DNA from: Aureobasidium sp. EXF-3400
Lineage: Eukaryota; Ascomycota; Dothideomycetes; Dothideales; Saccotheciaceae
Length of the DNA stretch: 64,000 nucleotides
Reading direction: 5' to 3'
Assembly: GCA_024195585.1 (NCBI GenBank)
Contig: SWBL01000086.1
Coordinates: 93,117-157,116 of the forward strand
The translations under genes were made by a program, and so were the position numbers. Positions 11,410 through 22,852 of the stretch are shown piece by piece (the stretch's first letter is position 1; every line of letters starts with the position of its first letter). The notes under the pieces are model-generated. The model saw nothing but the letters and a program-made list of their open reading frames with translations, did not search any database and was not told the origin of the DNA.

Positions 11410-12483
11410 ATGCAACTTTATCTCAACTATCTTCGTGCCGTCTGGCTGTTGCTTTGTGCATCCTATCTGACAGATGCTCTGCCTCAGCCTGGAAAGCAAG
11501 CAAAGGTTTACCTTCATGATGGCGACGATCTCCAATCAGCCATAGACCATGCCAGCCCAGGCGACCAGATCTTCGTATCGGGTACCCACAAAGGGCCTAT
11601 TGTCATCAGCAAAGATGATGTATCCTTGTTCGGTCAAGATGCCCACATTGTCCCAGGCAATACTCAAACCACCCCGAACGAATGTTCCGACTTTGCAGGA
11701 AAGGACACGCAAGCCGGTATCTGCATCGCTGGCAAAGGCATCACTTTTGGCGAGTTCAAGGAGCACAGAAACATCACTTCCGTGACCACGCCAGTCCAAG
11801 GCGTACACATTAGCGGTTTTGAGGTCGTGGGTTTCTCCGGCCCGAACATTGCTGTCATCGGTGCCCACGATACTTTCGTGAGCGAAAACATCCTCCGAGA
11901 CAGTCCGACATATGGGTGCATCACCGCCGGCTCGACCAACAGTCATATTACTGACAACACGGTCACCTCGACCAAGCTGAACTTCATCGGCATTTGCATG
12001 GACGACACTGGCCCAGTCGACGTAAGCCGCAATGACATCTCGGGCTACACTATAGGCCTGTGCCTCCAGACCAATGGTGCCAAAGTCGAGGAGAACAAGG
12101 TCAGCAAATGCTGCTGGGGAGCTTTCCTCGATCCGAAGGTTGGAGGCGTTCATTTCAAGAGAAACGTCATCTCTGCCATGAACCCTGCCTGTTTCGACGG
12201 ATCATCAGGTATCTTCATCGATGGCGGTATCGACAACAAGATCGAGCAGAACTGGATCACAGGCATGGAGCTTGCGGACCAACATGGCGCCGGAATCATA
12301 ATTTGGGACGAACCAGATGCAGTCGCCAGCGGCAACAAGATAGAGCGGAATGTGCTCAAAGACAACGATGTCGACATCTTTGTCAACTCTACCGGAACGG
12401 GCAACGAGTTTAATGACAATCACTGCTCGACTTCCGGGCCCACAGGTCTTTGCAATGCGAGAAGATTGGGTAAACTCGCTTGA
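11410..12483 (+). CDS. Secreted right-handed parallel beta-helix protein
   Basis: Single exon, 357 residues from the ATG at 11410; the 9 codons upstream in frame lack an ATG. A signal peptide is clear (MQLYLNYLRAVWLLLCASYL, cleavage near DALP). After a DGDDLQSAIDHASPGDQIFV segment, typical of the first turn of NosD-like and pectate-lyase-like beta-helices, the chain is made of about ten degenerate 20-24 residue turns with Asn/Gly/Ile spacing (SENILRD, ITDNTVTS, VSRNDISGY, VEENKVSK, IEQNWITG, IERNVLKD). This is the PbH1 repeat pattern. Several Cys pairs suit a secreted protein. Many proteins with this fold bind or cleave polysaccharides; no specific catalytic triad of a polysaccharide lyase or GH28 is visible, so activity is unknown. 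Confidence 0.8.
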   Translation: MQLYLNYLRAVWLLLCASYLTDALPQPGKQAKVYLHDGDDLQSAIDHASPGDQIFVSGTHKGPIVISKDDVSLFGQDAHIVPGNTQTTPNECSDFAGKDTQAGICIAGKGITFGEFKEHRNITSVTTPVQGVHISGFEVVGFSGPNIAVIGAHDTFVSENILRDSPTYGCITAGSTNSHITDNTVTSTKLNFIGICMDDTGPVDVSRNDISGYTIGLCLQTNGAKVEENKVSKCCWGAFLDPKVGGVHFKRNVISAMNPACFDGSSGIFIDGGIDNKIEQNWITGMELADQHGAGIIIWDEPDAVASGNKIERNVLKDNDVDIFVNSTGTGNEFNDNHCSTSGPTGLCNARRLGKLA

Positions 12484-14206
12484 GACAAGCTGCGAAACTC
12501 AGTTCAAGGTTTTTGAAGGTTCACAAACAACAATCTTTCGGTCAGTATCGAATCGCGGTAATATCATGCGGTAATCTCGAGATCGTGGTTTTATGCTAGT
12601 TCTTAATCCAAAATTGACATGATTCTCTTGTTTTGACCAGCTGTGTGAACCTCTCGCAAGGTCTCGTGAACTCAACTTGTCGAACTTGACCGCCACGAAA
12701 ACTAGTATTTGATTTTCTTCTCAGGAGCCAGAAGGAGACCTTGCATGAAATCATTTCAGGATTGAAAACCATAAGGCAATCATCTACGTCTGCAAGTCCC
12801 TGGTAGCGCTCATCACATTCGAGTGTTCGAGATGCACAATTCACCAAACCTGTTATGATTTTGCTTCTGAATGTACAGTGTGACTCAGTTGTTTCCGGTA
12901 TCATGACCTTGTGAATCCAATGCAAACTTTGAGCGACGGCGGATGCTCTATATTTGTCTTGATTCCCTGTACGCCATCTCGCGATTGCCATAGATTCGGG
13001 CGTCATGAACAGAAGCATTCTTGCCGCCGGCTAGATATGCAGCTCCTCATGAGTAGACATGTGACGCGAGTGAAATTCGGCAGAGCTGCGAGCTAGAAGT
13101 GAGGTCCATGCCACGAAGTTGTCGCAGTCGCGGTGTGAATTAAGCATAGAACGAAGGATTTGCGTCCCGAGGGTTCAGTCACGCGAGGCCCTTACAGGGA
13201 TGTACTCTACGGTTGCTACATTGCCAAGGATGGCTTGCCAAGCACGGTGAGCATACCTAGAGTCAAGCCATTGTCATCTGATCACAGTCTAACCCTTCTT
13301 CATTGGCACCAAGCGCTTGCTAGAAAACACATTTCACAGCGTGAGAAAACCAGAGCTGAGCATCATGAGACTGTGAGATGGCTCAAGCCACAAGGTTCAA
13401 TATCTCATCATCATGGTCATGAGCTATTCGAGAGCACCTTGACTTGAACCAAGATGTTGTACTGCAGCTGCATCGCGTCGCGGGAAGGATTGTAGACACG
13501 GAAGTGTATAGTTTGTTTTTCTGTACTATAAACATTCGCATGTCCGACTAATTAAGGTTCAGCCACACACACCGCCCACCCCACACTCGGTACAACACTT
13601 GCATCTCCGTGAGGTTCCTGCCGAGTATGTCGTGCATTCAGCCACGATGTTCCAGAACCTGAAAGGGTGCACAGCGGGCTGACCTCCGCGTCTCGTTCAT
13701 GCAGGGTACGGGATCGACATTACTTCCCTTGGCTCGCCTTGCTCGTAGTCTTAACCTCGAAGATGTGCATGGTGGCCGCATGTGTCAGACATCATGGTCT
13801 GGGTCCGCGAGCGCGGCACCAGACCTGACCACATGAGGCTCGAATGCCAGGACACAGATCTCGATGCTGACGGACTCGACCGCCGCCTGCGTAAGGTAAT
13901 CAGGGGCTAAGAGATGATTCTTGACTGAGATACAAAAGAATGAGGTCTTCTGAGAAGAATTGACAGGAGTGAGACATGTTCATTCTTGGTCGGTACAACC
14001 AAACCCCCAGAAAATGGCCCCTGGACATGTTTGATTCCCCTGGCGTGACTATTCTGACAGGTCTCACACCTGTTGCACCTCCATGTAATATCAGTCATAA
14101 CATCAGCATGCTTAGATGTTGAGTTTCCTCACGTATATGTGATGCGCTGCTCGCTCATCAACGGACAGGTAGACGAAAAACAGATCCCTAAGAGACCTAG
14201 CATATC
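12484..14206. other. Intergenic, no gene recognised
   Basis: No frame with a domain on either strand. The stretch 13570-13900 is more GC-rich than its surroundings but its frames are full of stops. Confidence 0.45.
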
Positions 14207-14811
14207 ATGAAGTGTCCAATTTCTGCTGAGGGAAACTCCACGAATTGCACACTTTGCGGAAACAATTACTGCGGTCAGTTCCCGACGATATATGGTGCCG
14301 TATTCGCAGTCATCCCTGGGATTTTCTTGCTTCTGGGCATTATCGTGTGGGTGTAAGTTGAGATACGACCAACAACAGGCTCCAAGCGACTGATCTATAC
14401 TTTCCAGAATGAGATGGCATCGTAGAAGGAGCGATAGATCAGCGAGCAACTGCTTCACGACCGAAAAGAGACCGTCGCTGCCATCAGTACCGCTAGAGAC
14501 GTTCGAAGAATGGTCATGTCGAAATGCGAGCCTCCATCCTGGAAGAGTACCCACGGACCCGCTGTGGTAAGTCTGAGGATTTGTCTCGCAATCAATGCCA
14601 TACTGATGAATGATACAGTGCCATCTGCATTGATACCATACACAGATCAGAGCTTGTCTCGGCACTATCTTGCTTACATTTCTTCCACGGAGAGTGCTTT
14701 CGCCAGATGGTAGTAGCTGGAATCACAAAATGCCCTGTTTGCAAGCAACCTGTCAGCAACGAGACTGAGCCTCAGAAAGATATCGAGCTTTCCTACTTTA
14801 TGGTCGTTTGA
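14207..14811 (+). CDS. Small membrane RING-H2 protein (putative E3 ligase)
   Basis: Three-exon model of 165 residues: 14207-14352, 14408-14566, 14619-14811; introns 55 and 52 nt, both with perfect GTAAGT donors, CTGAT branch sites and CAG acceptors; phases agree. The N-terminus has four Cys in a short luminal-type segment (NCTLCGNNYC), then one transmembrane helix near residues 28-48 (AVFAVIPGIFLLLGIIVWV). A basic stop-transfer stretch follows (RWHRRRSDR). The C-terminus is a RING finger: CAIC, then CLHFFHGEC, then CPVC, which is the C3H2C3 (RING-H2) arrangement. Such proteins recruit E2 enzymes and ubiquitinate membrane or secretory-pathway proteins. It is easily missed because no exon is longer than 200 nt. 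Substrate unknown. Confidence 0.8.
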
Positions 14812-15628
14812 CTCATGATGGCAGACCTGGAGGAAGTTGGCTCAGTACGGCATCAACAATTGTCGTGGAGGGTTTCCTCTTGCTTGGGAAACTCTTTGCA
14901 TGTCGAGTGGAAGATGAAGAGTTTTGAAAGTACTGATGCCATGTCTTGGGAAGAATCGACAGCAGATTCAGTGGTATTCATTCTTTGGGAGGCTCTGGTG
15001 CCGTAAACAAGCAACCTTTCGCCGTCTTCTATCGATCTCTATGTTCTTCAATGTTTAGGCAAGAGCCATCAAAAATCCGAGCTTGACCCACGAATGTCTC
15101 AATGTCTCGACCCGGAGAAACCTATCATCACAATGGACAGGTATTCTTGTATTCTTGGCGGAAGCGGGGTGTTACCCACGGAAAAGCTCGGCGATACATC
15201 TTGCTTCAGCCAAAGCTGGAGGTGGCGCTGTCCAGAGCTGCAAGCTTCTACATAGCTACCAAGCCTTGTTCTAGCTACGAGTATGGTTTGACAATACATG
15301 TCGTTCCTGCATTCACTTGCTGCTGGTGGATGGATCGCCAGGGCAGACACGTGCCCGCATCACTTGCATTATCCTACCTTGGTCTGACGGTTGCTGCTTG
15401 CGCGTGGCGTGGAGGTCACAGCTGCCACGATGACATACAAAGTCGTATGACACCCAAGATCGAGATCGCAATCGCTTTCGTACAGGTAGCTGTGGCTAGA
15501 ATCGGAGTGGCATGAGCATACGATTTAATACACATGGCACGAGATATCTCGACAGTATTCCAGGTGTGATTTCCTTCAATCCAAGTCCTCTAAACTCTCT
15601 CGGCTCCGACCAAAACCTTCTATTCACC
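14812..15628. other. Intergenic, no gene supported
   Basis: A 137-codon open frame at 15102-15515 (plus) has no domain and is not supported. The right end is the promoter of the next gene. Confidence 0.45.
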
Positions 15629-16108
15629 ATGACCAACATCCACGCTGACAAGACATGTCATTCGGCAAGCTTCTCTGAACCCTACTCGCAGCCTAGACCG
15701 AAGCACCATCGACGCACAAGATCAATCCACACACCGATTAGTCTCTTTCCAGCTAGAAGAGCCGCAAGATCGTCTTTCACATTATCTACACTGCGTAAGT
15801 GATACGAACATGATTGTTTCCTTGCCTTCATATGCTGATACCAAAGCTCTACAGAAGAAGAAGCGACAATTCCAGATGACTTGATGCTGTGTGAGCAAGA
15901 TAGCCGCAATGCACTCCAAGAAACATCGAAGTCGATCTCACCGAGTGATCTCGACATCTCTTCACTCTCGCTATCAGAGACAGACTCTGCTTTTTGTTTC
16001 TTGTATTGTGGAGATTGCCATTCTCTCACCCGAGTCTGTTATGACGATGGGTCCAGGTTCTCGAATGCTGTTGCTACTTGCGAAGGATGCGGTTCTTTGA
16101 GATTATGA
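15629..16108 (+). CDS. Small hypothetical protein with C-terminal Cys4 motif
   Basis: Two-exon model of 139 residues: 15629-15794 and 15855-16108, with a 60-nt intron (GTAAGT donor, GCTGATAC branch, CTACAG acceptor). The ATG sits in a good fungal context (caccATG). The N-terminal half is basic and Ser/Arg-rich (RPKHHRRTRSIHTP), the middle is acidic and Ser-rich, and the C-terminus has paired Cys motifs (YCGDC and TCEGC, about 20 residues apart) that could form a zinc ribbon. No named family is recognised. Splicing removes the only stop and gives one continuous frame, the main evidence that it is real. Confidence 0.6.
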
Positions 16109-16897
16109 CTTGTCGTTATGAGTAACTTCGATGGATGAGGAGGCGGAGTGCGGACGTGTGTTTTCTTTTTCAGTTGGTGTAGTTATTTGAGCATTTGGGT
16201 AGGTAGTTGTAGTGCAGATATGAACGATACAGACGGATTTTGCCGCAACCACATTAACTTCCCGACTCTTGCTTACTGCAAAAGTCGATCTCACAGTCTG
16301 CATCAACGTCCTGAGGCATCATTGCGAACATTTCTGTCACGTCAGGGGCGAAAGTCAGATCTGGAATTTTGATCGAGACCAAATGTCTGAGCGTCTAGGC
16401 TACGCGAGATCGAAATGGACAGATCTAAGAAAAGATCCACGTACGGATCATTTGGGGACGGACACGCCTCCAGAAGCCGACGGGCGACAGTCCGTAGCTG
16501 ATGCATCAAGGCAGCTGACTCCGCCAGACCGCCCAATCTCTTGGCCAATATCTTGGCACCATCGTGAGAGCTGAACAAACCAAAGAGGCATAATCACGAC
16601 GACCAAATTGACTGCAATGTTCTGGTCACCGTCGGCACATGGACGCCACCGTGGTATCAATAGGTTCGAATGTCATCCAATACTGTATTGTCTGACATGA
16701 TCCTATCCGCTATCAGCTCGAATGAGCTCACCTCCAGCTCCCTCCCATACACCACAGAACCCGACGGTCCAGCCTCGTGAATGGTCTGGCAGGAGCAGCT
16801 TGTATATATATAGCATGGCAGCCGCCCTCGAATTGCCAATTCCCAGGCTGCAACATCTCATTCACCAACCATCTTTTGACCTCGACCAGAGGCAATC
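16109..16897. other. Peroxidase upstream region
   Basis: No gene recognised. The last 100 bases contain the peroxidase TATA element and leader. Confidence 0.5.
16803..16812 (+). promoter_or_regulatory. TATA element of the peroxidase gene
   Basis: TATATATATA lies 86-95 bases before the peroxidase ATG, a normal distance for an inducible fungal gene. Position and sequence are seen; function is inferred. Confidence 0.5.
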
Positions 16898-18159
16898 ATG
16901 TACTACAAGACTTGTTTTGCTATCTTTACGCTTTTGACCACTATCAATGCATACCCCGGTGGCTCCACCAGATTTGGCGAAGTCTTCGCCGAAATCAAAG
17001 CCCGTCAGAGTACCGACGGCTCACAAGACTCCAAAGAACTGATCGGAGACCTGCGGCCCGAATTCGGGGGCCCCACGACTGTTGTTGGACACAACATTGC
17101 CGATATCCTCACCGGGTCTGCAGATCCTGAGAGCAGCGGGCTCTGGACAGGAGGACTCTCAAATCCTGGTTCGGCCAAGTGTCAAGCGGATACCTGCTGC
17201 GTCTGGCGCCACATAGCATTGGACATGGAAAAAGTGTTCCGTGGTGCTAGTGGTCGCTGCACTGCCGAAGCACGAGGAGCCGTCCGTCTAGGTTTCCACG
17301 ATGCCGGAGGTTGGAGCAAGTACACCGAAGACTTTGGAGGTGCGGACGGCAGCATCTTGCTGAGCGGACGTGCTGGCCTGGAAGCTGAAATCGATCGGGC
17401 TGAGAATCGGGGTCTGCAGCTTGTCGCTGGAGTGATGAATCAATGGTATGATAAATATCATCCATATGGTGTTGGTATGGCAGACCTAATTCAAATGGGA
17501 GCCACTGTTGCTGCCGTCGTGTGTCCTCTCGGACCACGCATTCGAAGCTTTGTTGGCAGGGCCGATAATAGTCGACCTGCACTTCAGCTCTTGCCGGACG
17601 TCCACGCAGATGCGGATACCTTGATCTCCCTGTTCCAAAACAAGACTATCAATACCCATGGCTTGGTTGCTCTGCTTGGAGCTCACACTACCAGCCAACA
17701 GCACTTTGTCGATGTCTCACGAGCCGGCGACCCTCAAGATAGTACTCCTGGTATCTGGGATGTAAAGTTCTACAATGAGACCATGAGTACAGCACCAAAA
17801 CATGTATTCAAATTCCCCAGCGATGTGGTCATATCCCAGCATCCCGATGCTCGACCCGAGTGGATCAAATTTGCTAACGATCAAGAACACTGGAATCAGG
17901 TATGTGGACTGAAAGCTCTTTTCACAGGGGAACGGGTTTGCTGACTCTTGACCAGGACTATGCAAGAGAGTATATCCGTCTTTCACTGCTTGGTGTCAAC
18001 AACATCAACGATCTGACCGAATGTTCTCATGTGCTTCCTGCTGAGACTACCAAGGTCACTATCTCGGATAACCAAGCAGCCTTGAAGAAGTGGCTTGATG
18101 GCGTTGATAACAAGACGATCAGCGATGATGTTGAGGCGGGTCGGAAGGTCAGTGGCTGA
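16898..18159 (+). CDS. Class II (fungal) secreted heme peroxidase
   Basis: Two exons, 16898-17899 and 17956-18159 (56-nt intron, GTATGT donor, CTGAC branch, CCAG acceptor), 401 residues. A signal peptide is present (MYYKTCFAIFTLLTTINA). The distal heme pocket motif RLGFHDAG (Arg130, His134) and the Ca-binding GGADGSIL follow a Cys-rich N-terminal segment. The proximal heme ligand is His263 in LLGAHTTSQQHFVD. These motifs place it in the plant-type peroxidase superfamily, class II, where ascomycete members form a clade apart from wood-rot lignin peroxidases. It would use hydrogen peroxide to oxidise phenolics or other small substrates outside the cell. I could not identify a certain Mn site or the exposed Trp of ligninolytic enzymes. 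It converges with the NCS1 permease, only 135 bases apart. Confidence 0.92.
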
Positions 18160-18294
18160 TTCAAAGCAAAGTATTAGGTCTGAGAAGATCAGATTCTTGG
18201 GCATGTTGTGGATGCAAAGGGCAGATTTCAACTGAATGTGAACTCGAAGCAAGTACTTTTCGTAGATGCATAACAACTCATAACTCCTTCTATT

Positions 18295-20139
18295 CTACAG
18301 AACTTTTGTGATAGCATCCATCTTCTTCCTAAAGAAACCTCCTTGCTGCTCAATATCCACTCCACTCGAGTAATCTCCAGCGTCCTGGCCATGACTGACA
18401 ACATTACTCAGATCCTCCTCATCAGGCTCTGGAGCCTCGAGCCAGCTTCCCATAGGGTTAGGTGCTTTGACGGGTGAAACCAAACAAAGAAGATAGTAAA
18501 CACCACCGCTGACAATAAAGCCAGTAAAGAAGTTGAGGCGGTAAATGTACGTCGCACCAATGGGTACAGAAGCACCACACGCGCCAGCAAAGCCAACGAC
18601 GTTGATCAGGATGCCGCAGATGTAGGCCATATAGCCTCGCCACTGGATACCAAACTTGCCGTAGTAAGGTCCATTGACATCTGCAGAGTACAAGTCGCGA
18701 GCTTGGAGGTATCCCTTGCGAACGCAGTAGTAGTCAATAACCATAGGTCCAGCGATGGCAGACAGGAAAACAGAGTAAGCGGAGAGATAAGTGGTGAAAG
18801 TGCTAGAGCCGGCAACGAATTGCCATGGGCAGATGGAGATACCGAAGACAGCGCAGATGTATCCGCCACGACGAATGTTGATATAACGCGGAATCAAGGC
18901 GGTCAAGTCTGTACCGGCGGAAATGGAGTTTGCGGCAATGTTGGTGCCGAGTTGTGCGACGACGAAAGCAGCGGCGATGAGGAAAACGCCTGCTCTTGCG
19001 CCTGCGCTGCCGTGACCGTCCTCGGTGATGAAGGCCTTGAGGAGTTCGAGTGGGTTCCAGACTGCACCGAGCTCAGGATAGATGACTGCTGAAGCTGATC
19101 CGACGAGAATACCAATGAGAGAAGTGAGACCAAAGCCAAGAGGAATGGTGATGAATTGAGGGAGCAAAGCATCGCTGGACTTGCTGGCGAAACGAGAGAA
19201 GTCAGGGTCATTAACAATCAGAGTCGCAAAGTTGGAGACGGAGGACATGATGCCAGTGATGACAGCCCACGCAAGCTCAGAGCCATGAGCTTTGGCAGGT
19301 GCATGAATGATTTCACCTGCACCTCCTGCTCTGACCAGCGCCCAGATGAGGAAGGCGATACCGGCTGTGGGTGCTACGACAGCTTTGACAGTGAACAGAT
19401 GGCGAATCTTGTGGACGGGGAACCATATGAAGGGAAGAGAGCCAGCCCAGAAGAGGACGAAGGCAATGAGGTAGTTTACAGTGCCGCCAAGCGCAATTCC
19501 CTTAGTCAAGGAAGGTCGTGTGCCGAAAGAGGGCCAGATGGCAAGGATCATAAGGTAGACACACTCGCCGCCGATCCAGCCTTGTACGCCATACCAGATA
19601 CTGTGGTCTTGTCAGATGTGCCTCTTTATCCAATTTGCACTTTGAGACTCACCATGCCATCAAAGCACGATTCAGGACAGGCCACAACGAACCGAAGATA
19701 CCGAACGAAGCTCTGTTCATGACCGGGAAGGAAATATGGTACACGGCACCAACGCGACCAGTCAAGCAGATGAAGAATGCCGAGATACTGTAGCCAACCC
19801 TGAACGATCTGTAAGACAATATAGCTTCAGATACATGGGAGATAGACCTACCAGACACAAATCCAGGCTTGCCACCATGACAAGCCAGCATCGAGCGAAG
19901 AAGCAGCAATCATCCATGTGTTGATGTTGAATGAGTCGGCGATCCAGAAGCCGACAAAGTTGAAGGCTCTCCACTGGCGTCGTTCAGGTTCGACGATCTT
20001 CAAGTCATGGTTTGTAAGGAACAGTTCCTTGTTCGACAGACCATTGTCTCGCTCGACCTCCTGTACTATAATCAGTGGACAAGGACTAACATAGAAGCAT
20101 CACGTGTGTACTGACGAGTTTTCGCAGCACAGATGCCAT
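18295..20139 (-). CDS. NCS1 nucleobase/allantoin-type permease
   Basis: Four exons give 561 residues: 20139-20116, 20060-19852, 19799-19653 and 19600-18295, with introns of 52-55 nt and matching phases. The N-terminus carries the NHDL and RRQW elements, then the NCS1 signature stretch [13 protein letters not shown] in TM1. Later motifs include [24 protein letters not shown] and the long hydrophobic helices expected of about twelve TMs, with DPDFSRFA and [19 protein letters not shown] in the second half. The family (purine-cytosine permease/Fur) imports uracil, uridine, allantoin or related compounds with protons or sodium. The Fur-type layout suggests uracil or allantoin rather than the Fcy branch; the exact substrate is unknown. 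The C-terminal tail is acidic ([12 protein letters not shown]) and cytosolic. Exons 1-3 are short, so the permease looks N-truncated unless spliced. Confidence 0.9.
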
Positions 20140-21178
20140 GATTGATGTATGTCAGAGAAATAAGCGGCGAACCGTCATGACTTATATGAACATCTCTTTA
20201 ACCATGAACCGTGGTTACAGATAAGACGTACGCTGAACGGGGTCAATGCGCCGCAAAAGGATGGGGATGTGGCTGAATGCCGATCATCAAAACCTTAGAT
20301 AAGGATATTCTGACTCTTTTATTCATTCAAGGCACTCTAGATAGCCAGAGAAGATGCAGGGCCTGCTGTGTCTCTCCCGAAACCTGGAGAAAATGCATCT
20401 TGGAATCCTTACTCAAACAGCGCAAAGAGGTGGAGAGTCGCTAACCGGTCCATGAAATGCATCCATTACGCAAGCGGGTGAGTAAAGCTGGGGACTGGCG
20501 CACCAATGGATTGATAGCTCAACGTCACTTGGCTGAGATTTCCCAAGCAACTTGGCATGTTGGTGTATCTCTCTATCTTTCGTTGTTATGGTCAGCGATA
20601 TAGCTGTGTCGGGCGTTTTACTCGATGTGATCGAGCAAAAACATGGAGACAAGGTTTGCGGCGCGCAAATAGACTTTGTGCGACATCTGCCGAGCCCGAG
20701 TCGACAAAAAATCGTGGAGCGCTGACGACACGCGACGACGTTAGTAATGGTTTTGAAGATTCTATGCCTGTCCCTAGAGCTACGTCTTTGATGATGAACC
20801 GCTTGAATAAAGTTTTTATTCGATCTGTTCAAAGTTACAAACCTGATCTCGGGTCGCAAATAGCGAGTTTTGTTGGTTTGCCGTCCTGTTGCAGAGGCTC
20901 ACACCCTGTCCAATCTGCTCCAACGACCAAATAGCTATCACTGCAGCGACAATAAGTGGAAAACATTCGCAAAGCAGTGCAGACGGAGTTCGAGAGATAA
21001 TGCTGAGAAGTTCTGCATCCATTATCAAGCAGCTACGATTCTTCTTCTCATGCTGTCTGTTCGCGAATGCGGCTATGTCCAATTTGCTTCGGTCTTCACT
21101 CCATGCTGTTTCTTTCTCTCCATTTCTCTTTCTGAGTTCGGGCTGTCCATTCATCCCCGTTACTTTTTCTGTCAACAT
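20140..21178. other. Intergenic, permease promoter and F-box pseudogene 3' flank
   Basis: No supported gene. Overlapping open frames of 100-170 codons on both strands lack domains and splice support. Confidence 0.45.
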
Positions 21179-21887
21179 CTACTGCAAAAACTTTGGTCCC
21201 AATGGTGCCTGCGGGTAGACAGCGTAGGCCCCCATATTAGGTTGGCGATTCTCGTGCAAAGCCTCCCAAGCGACTTTGACGTCTTGTCCGAATCCAGGAC
21301 CAGTGAAGCACAGCCCTTCCAGCTGAGGACAGTTGCGAGCCAAATGGGGCAAGAAGTTCCCAGCAGTGACAGTAGCCATTGAGAAATTGCCAAGGGCATT
21401 GGCCGCCTGGGTAAGACGAACTTCAGTCAGACTTGACACAATGAACCATGAGATGAGCCAGGTTGACGTGACATCCTGGTGGCATCTCAGCAATATAGAC
21501 AGGTTGCATACTGTCGTGAGTGATGGCGAGTCGCTTGAGCTGTGAGAACATAATATCGTGCAGGGGAGGAAGGATCTGGTAGGGACCGATAGTGATGTTA
21601 ATCTCGCGAATTGCGCCGGCGTAGCGCTGTCGACGGTTGTGGGGTGTGCCGGGAAGTTTGCTGAGCATCTCGAGAGTCGCAGTTTTCCAGAAGAACTTGA
21701 CTGTGTGATCGAACATGCTCTTGCTGGTGGACATCATGCGTGAGAGGGCGCCTTTCTCGTCGCCGAGGAACTCAAGAACCACGTCAACGATCTCAGGGGG
21801 AAGTGTGATGACACGGCCGCCAGCTGTGATGACGCTGGGTAGTGCCATGCCGGCGGACATGGCGATAGGATCTGTGGGAGTCGCCAT
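21179..21887 (-). pseudogene. F-box protein pseudogene, copy 3
   Basis: From the ATG at 21887 a frame runs to 21423 and contains an F-box (TLPPEIVDVVLEFLGDEKGA, then FFWKTATLEMLSKL) at roughly residues 30-75. It then stops, but the homologous continuation is found in a different frame that overlaps it and runs to 21179, with LRR-like text (LPHLARNCPQLEGLCFTG) equivalent to the SATCHRLSVLDL segment of copy 2. No intron with a usable donor bridges the two frames, so one or two bases were gained or lost near 21430-21450. The joined length would be only about 235 residues, little more than half of the neighbours, so the C-terminal LRR part is also missing. It could instead be a short truncated F-box protein ending at 21423. 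Confidence 0.6.
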
Positions 21888-22852
21888 TCTGTGCTGAGCA
21901 TGCAGGGGGCGCACTTGACTTTCACCAGGTAGTTGCTGGCCAGAGATCGCGCGCGATGATGGCGAAAAGAGGGATGTATGAGCTAGCATACATTCGACGT
22001 GAAGTAGTGAGCTAGACGTCCGTCGACTTTATCCACAAAAGTCCGTCATTCGGGTGTTTGTTGCAGTGAACACAAAAACACCAACACCTAATCTCAGGGG
22101 AAGCAAGTTGTGCAAGCCATGTTTATCTGGTGCGTCGATTGGGTAGTCTATCTTTCGCAAGGAAACAATGAAAGAATTCCTACAAACGCGTCAGAGAGCT
22201 GAACAAAGCAGGGCTTATCGACAGCGAATGTATCAGCCTCAACAGTCGTCTTCTGGTGGATATCGTATCCAGAATATGCAAGGCTCTGGTTCTGGCTCGA
22301 ATGTTGACCCTAGAGTTGATAGCTCAAGATGTGGTGGTATTTCTCGCCAACCTTCTCATCGTGACTACTACTAAATGCTCGTTCAATCTGTCTTTGGTCG
22401 TAATGTACTGGTTGGTCTGCTCATAGGTATATCCTACTTGAAATACTCAATACACATGCTTCTCCAATATCCAATTCTTTCCCATCGTTTCCTTCTCTAG
22501 TACAGTCAACCCATTGATGTAGCCCCATCGTAATGCAGGAACTGATCATACAAAACAATGAATGCCAGAGAGATTTCTTGTCAGAGTTCGTCTCCTTGGT
22601 CATGTTCAAGTATACAGAGTACGTTCTGCCTTACCATGGGCATCAGAAACCGGTGGTCGTAGCTTGGAGTAGTTTGCTGATTGATACCGAGTTCCAATCA
22701 GGGGCCTTCGGGTCGACGACACGATTCGTCCTCGTGTTTGCTTGTGGCTCTCGGCGCTGCTTTGTTCGGTTTTCCTGACTCCACCCAACTCTTTCTTCCT
22801 CCAGAACAGCTCTGCGCGCGAGTCTCTTTCTTGGGCCAGCGCTACAACCACC
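21888..22852. other. Intergenic between divergent F-box loci
   Basis: Shared upstream region of the F-box pseudogene (minus) and the poly-Asp F-box gene (plus). A 68-codon ATG frame at 22168-22374, rich in Ser, Gly, Gln and Arg, is too weak to call. Confidence 0.45.

Noticed and set aside
15102..15515. 137-codon plus-strand open frame as a gene
   Set aside because: No recognisable motif and no neighbouring exon; overlapping minus-strand frame is similar in length.
16655..16680. tRNA-like ggttcgaat element
   Set aside because: No acceptor stem, D-arm or anticodon arm can be folded around it.
22168..22374. 68-residue ATG frame rich in Ser/Gly/Arg as a small protein gene
   Set aside because: Too short, no signal peptide or conserved motif; lies in the middle of an intergenic region.
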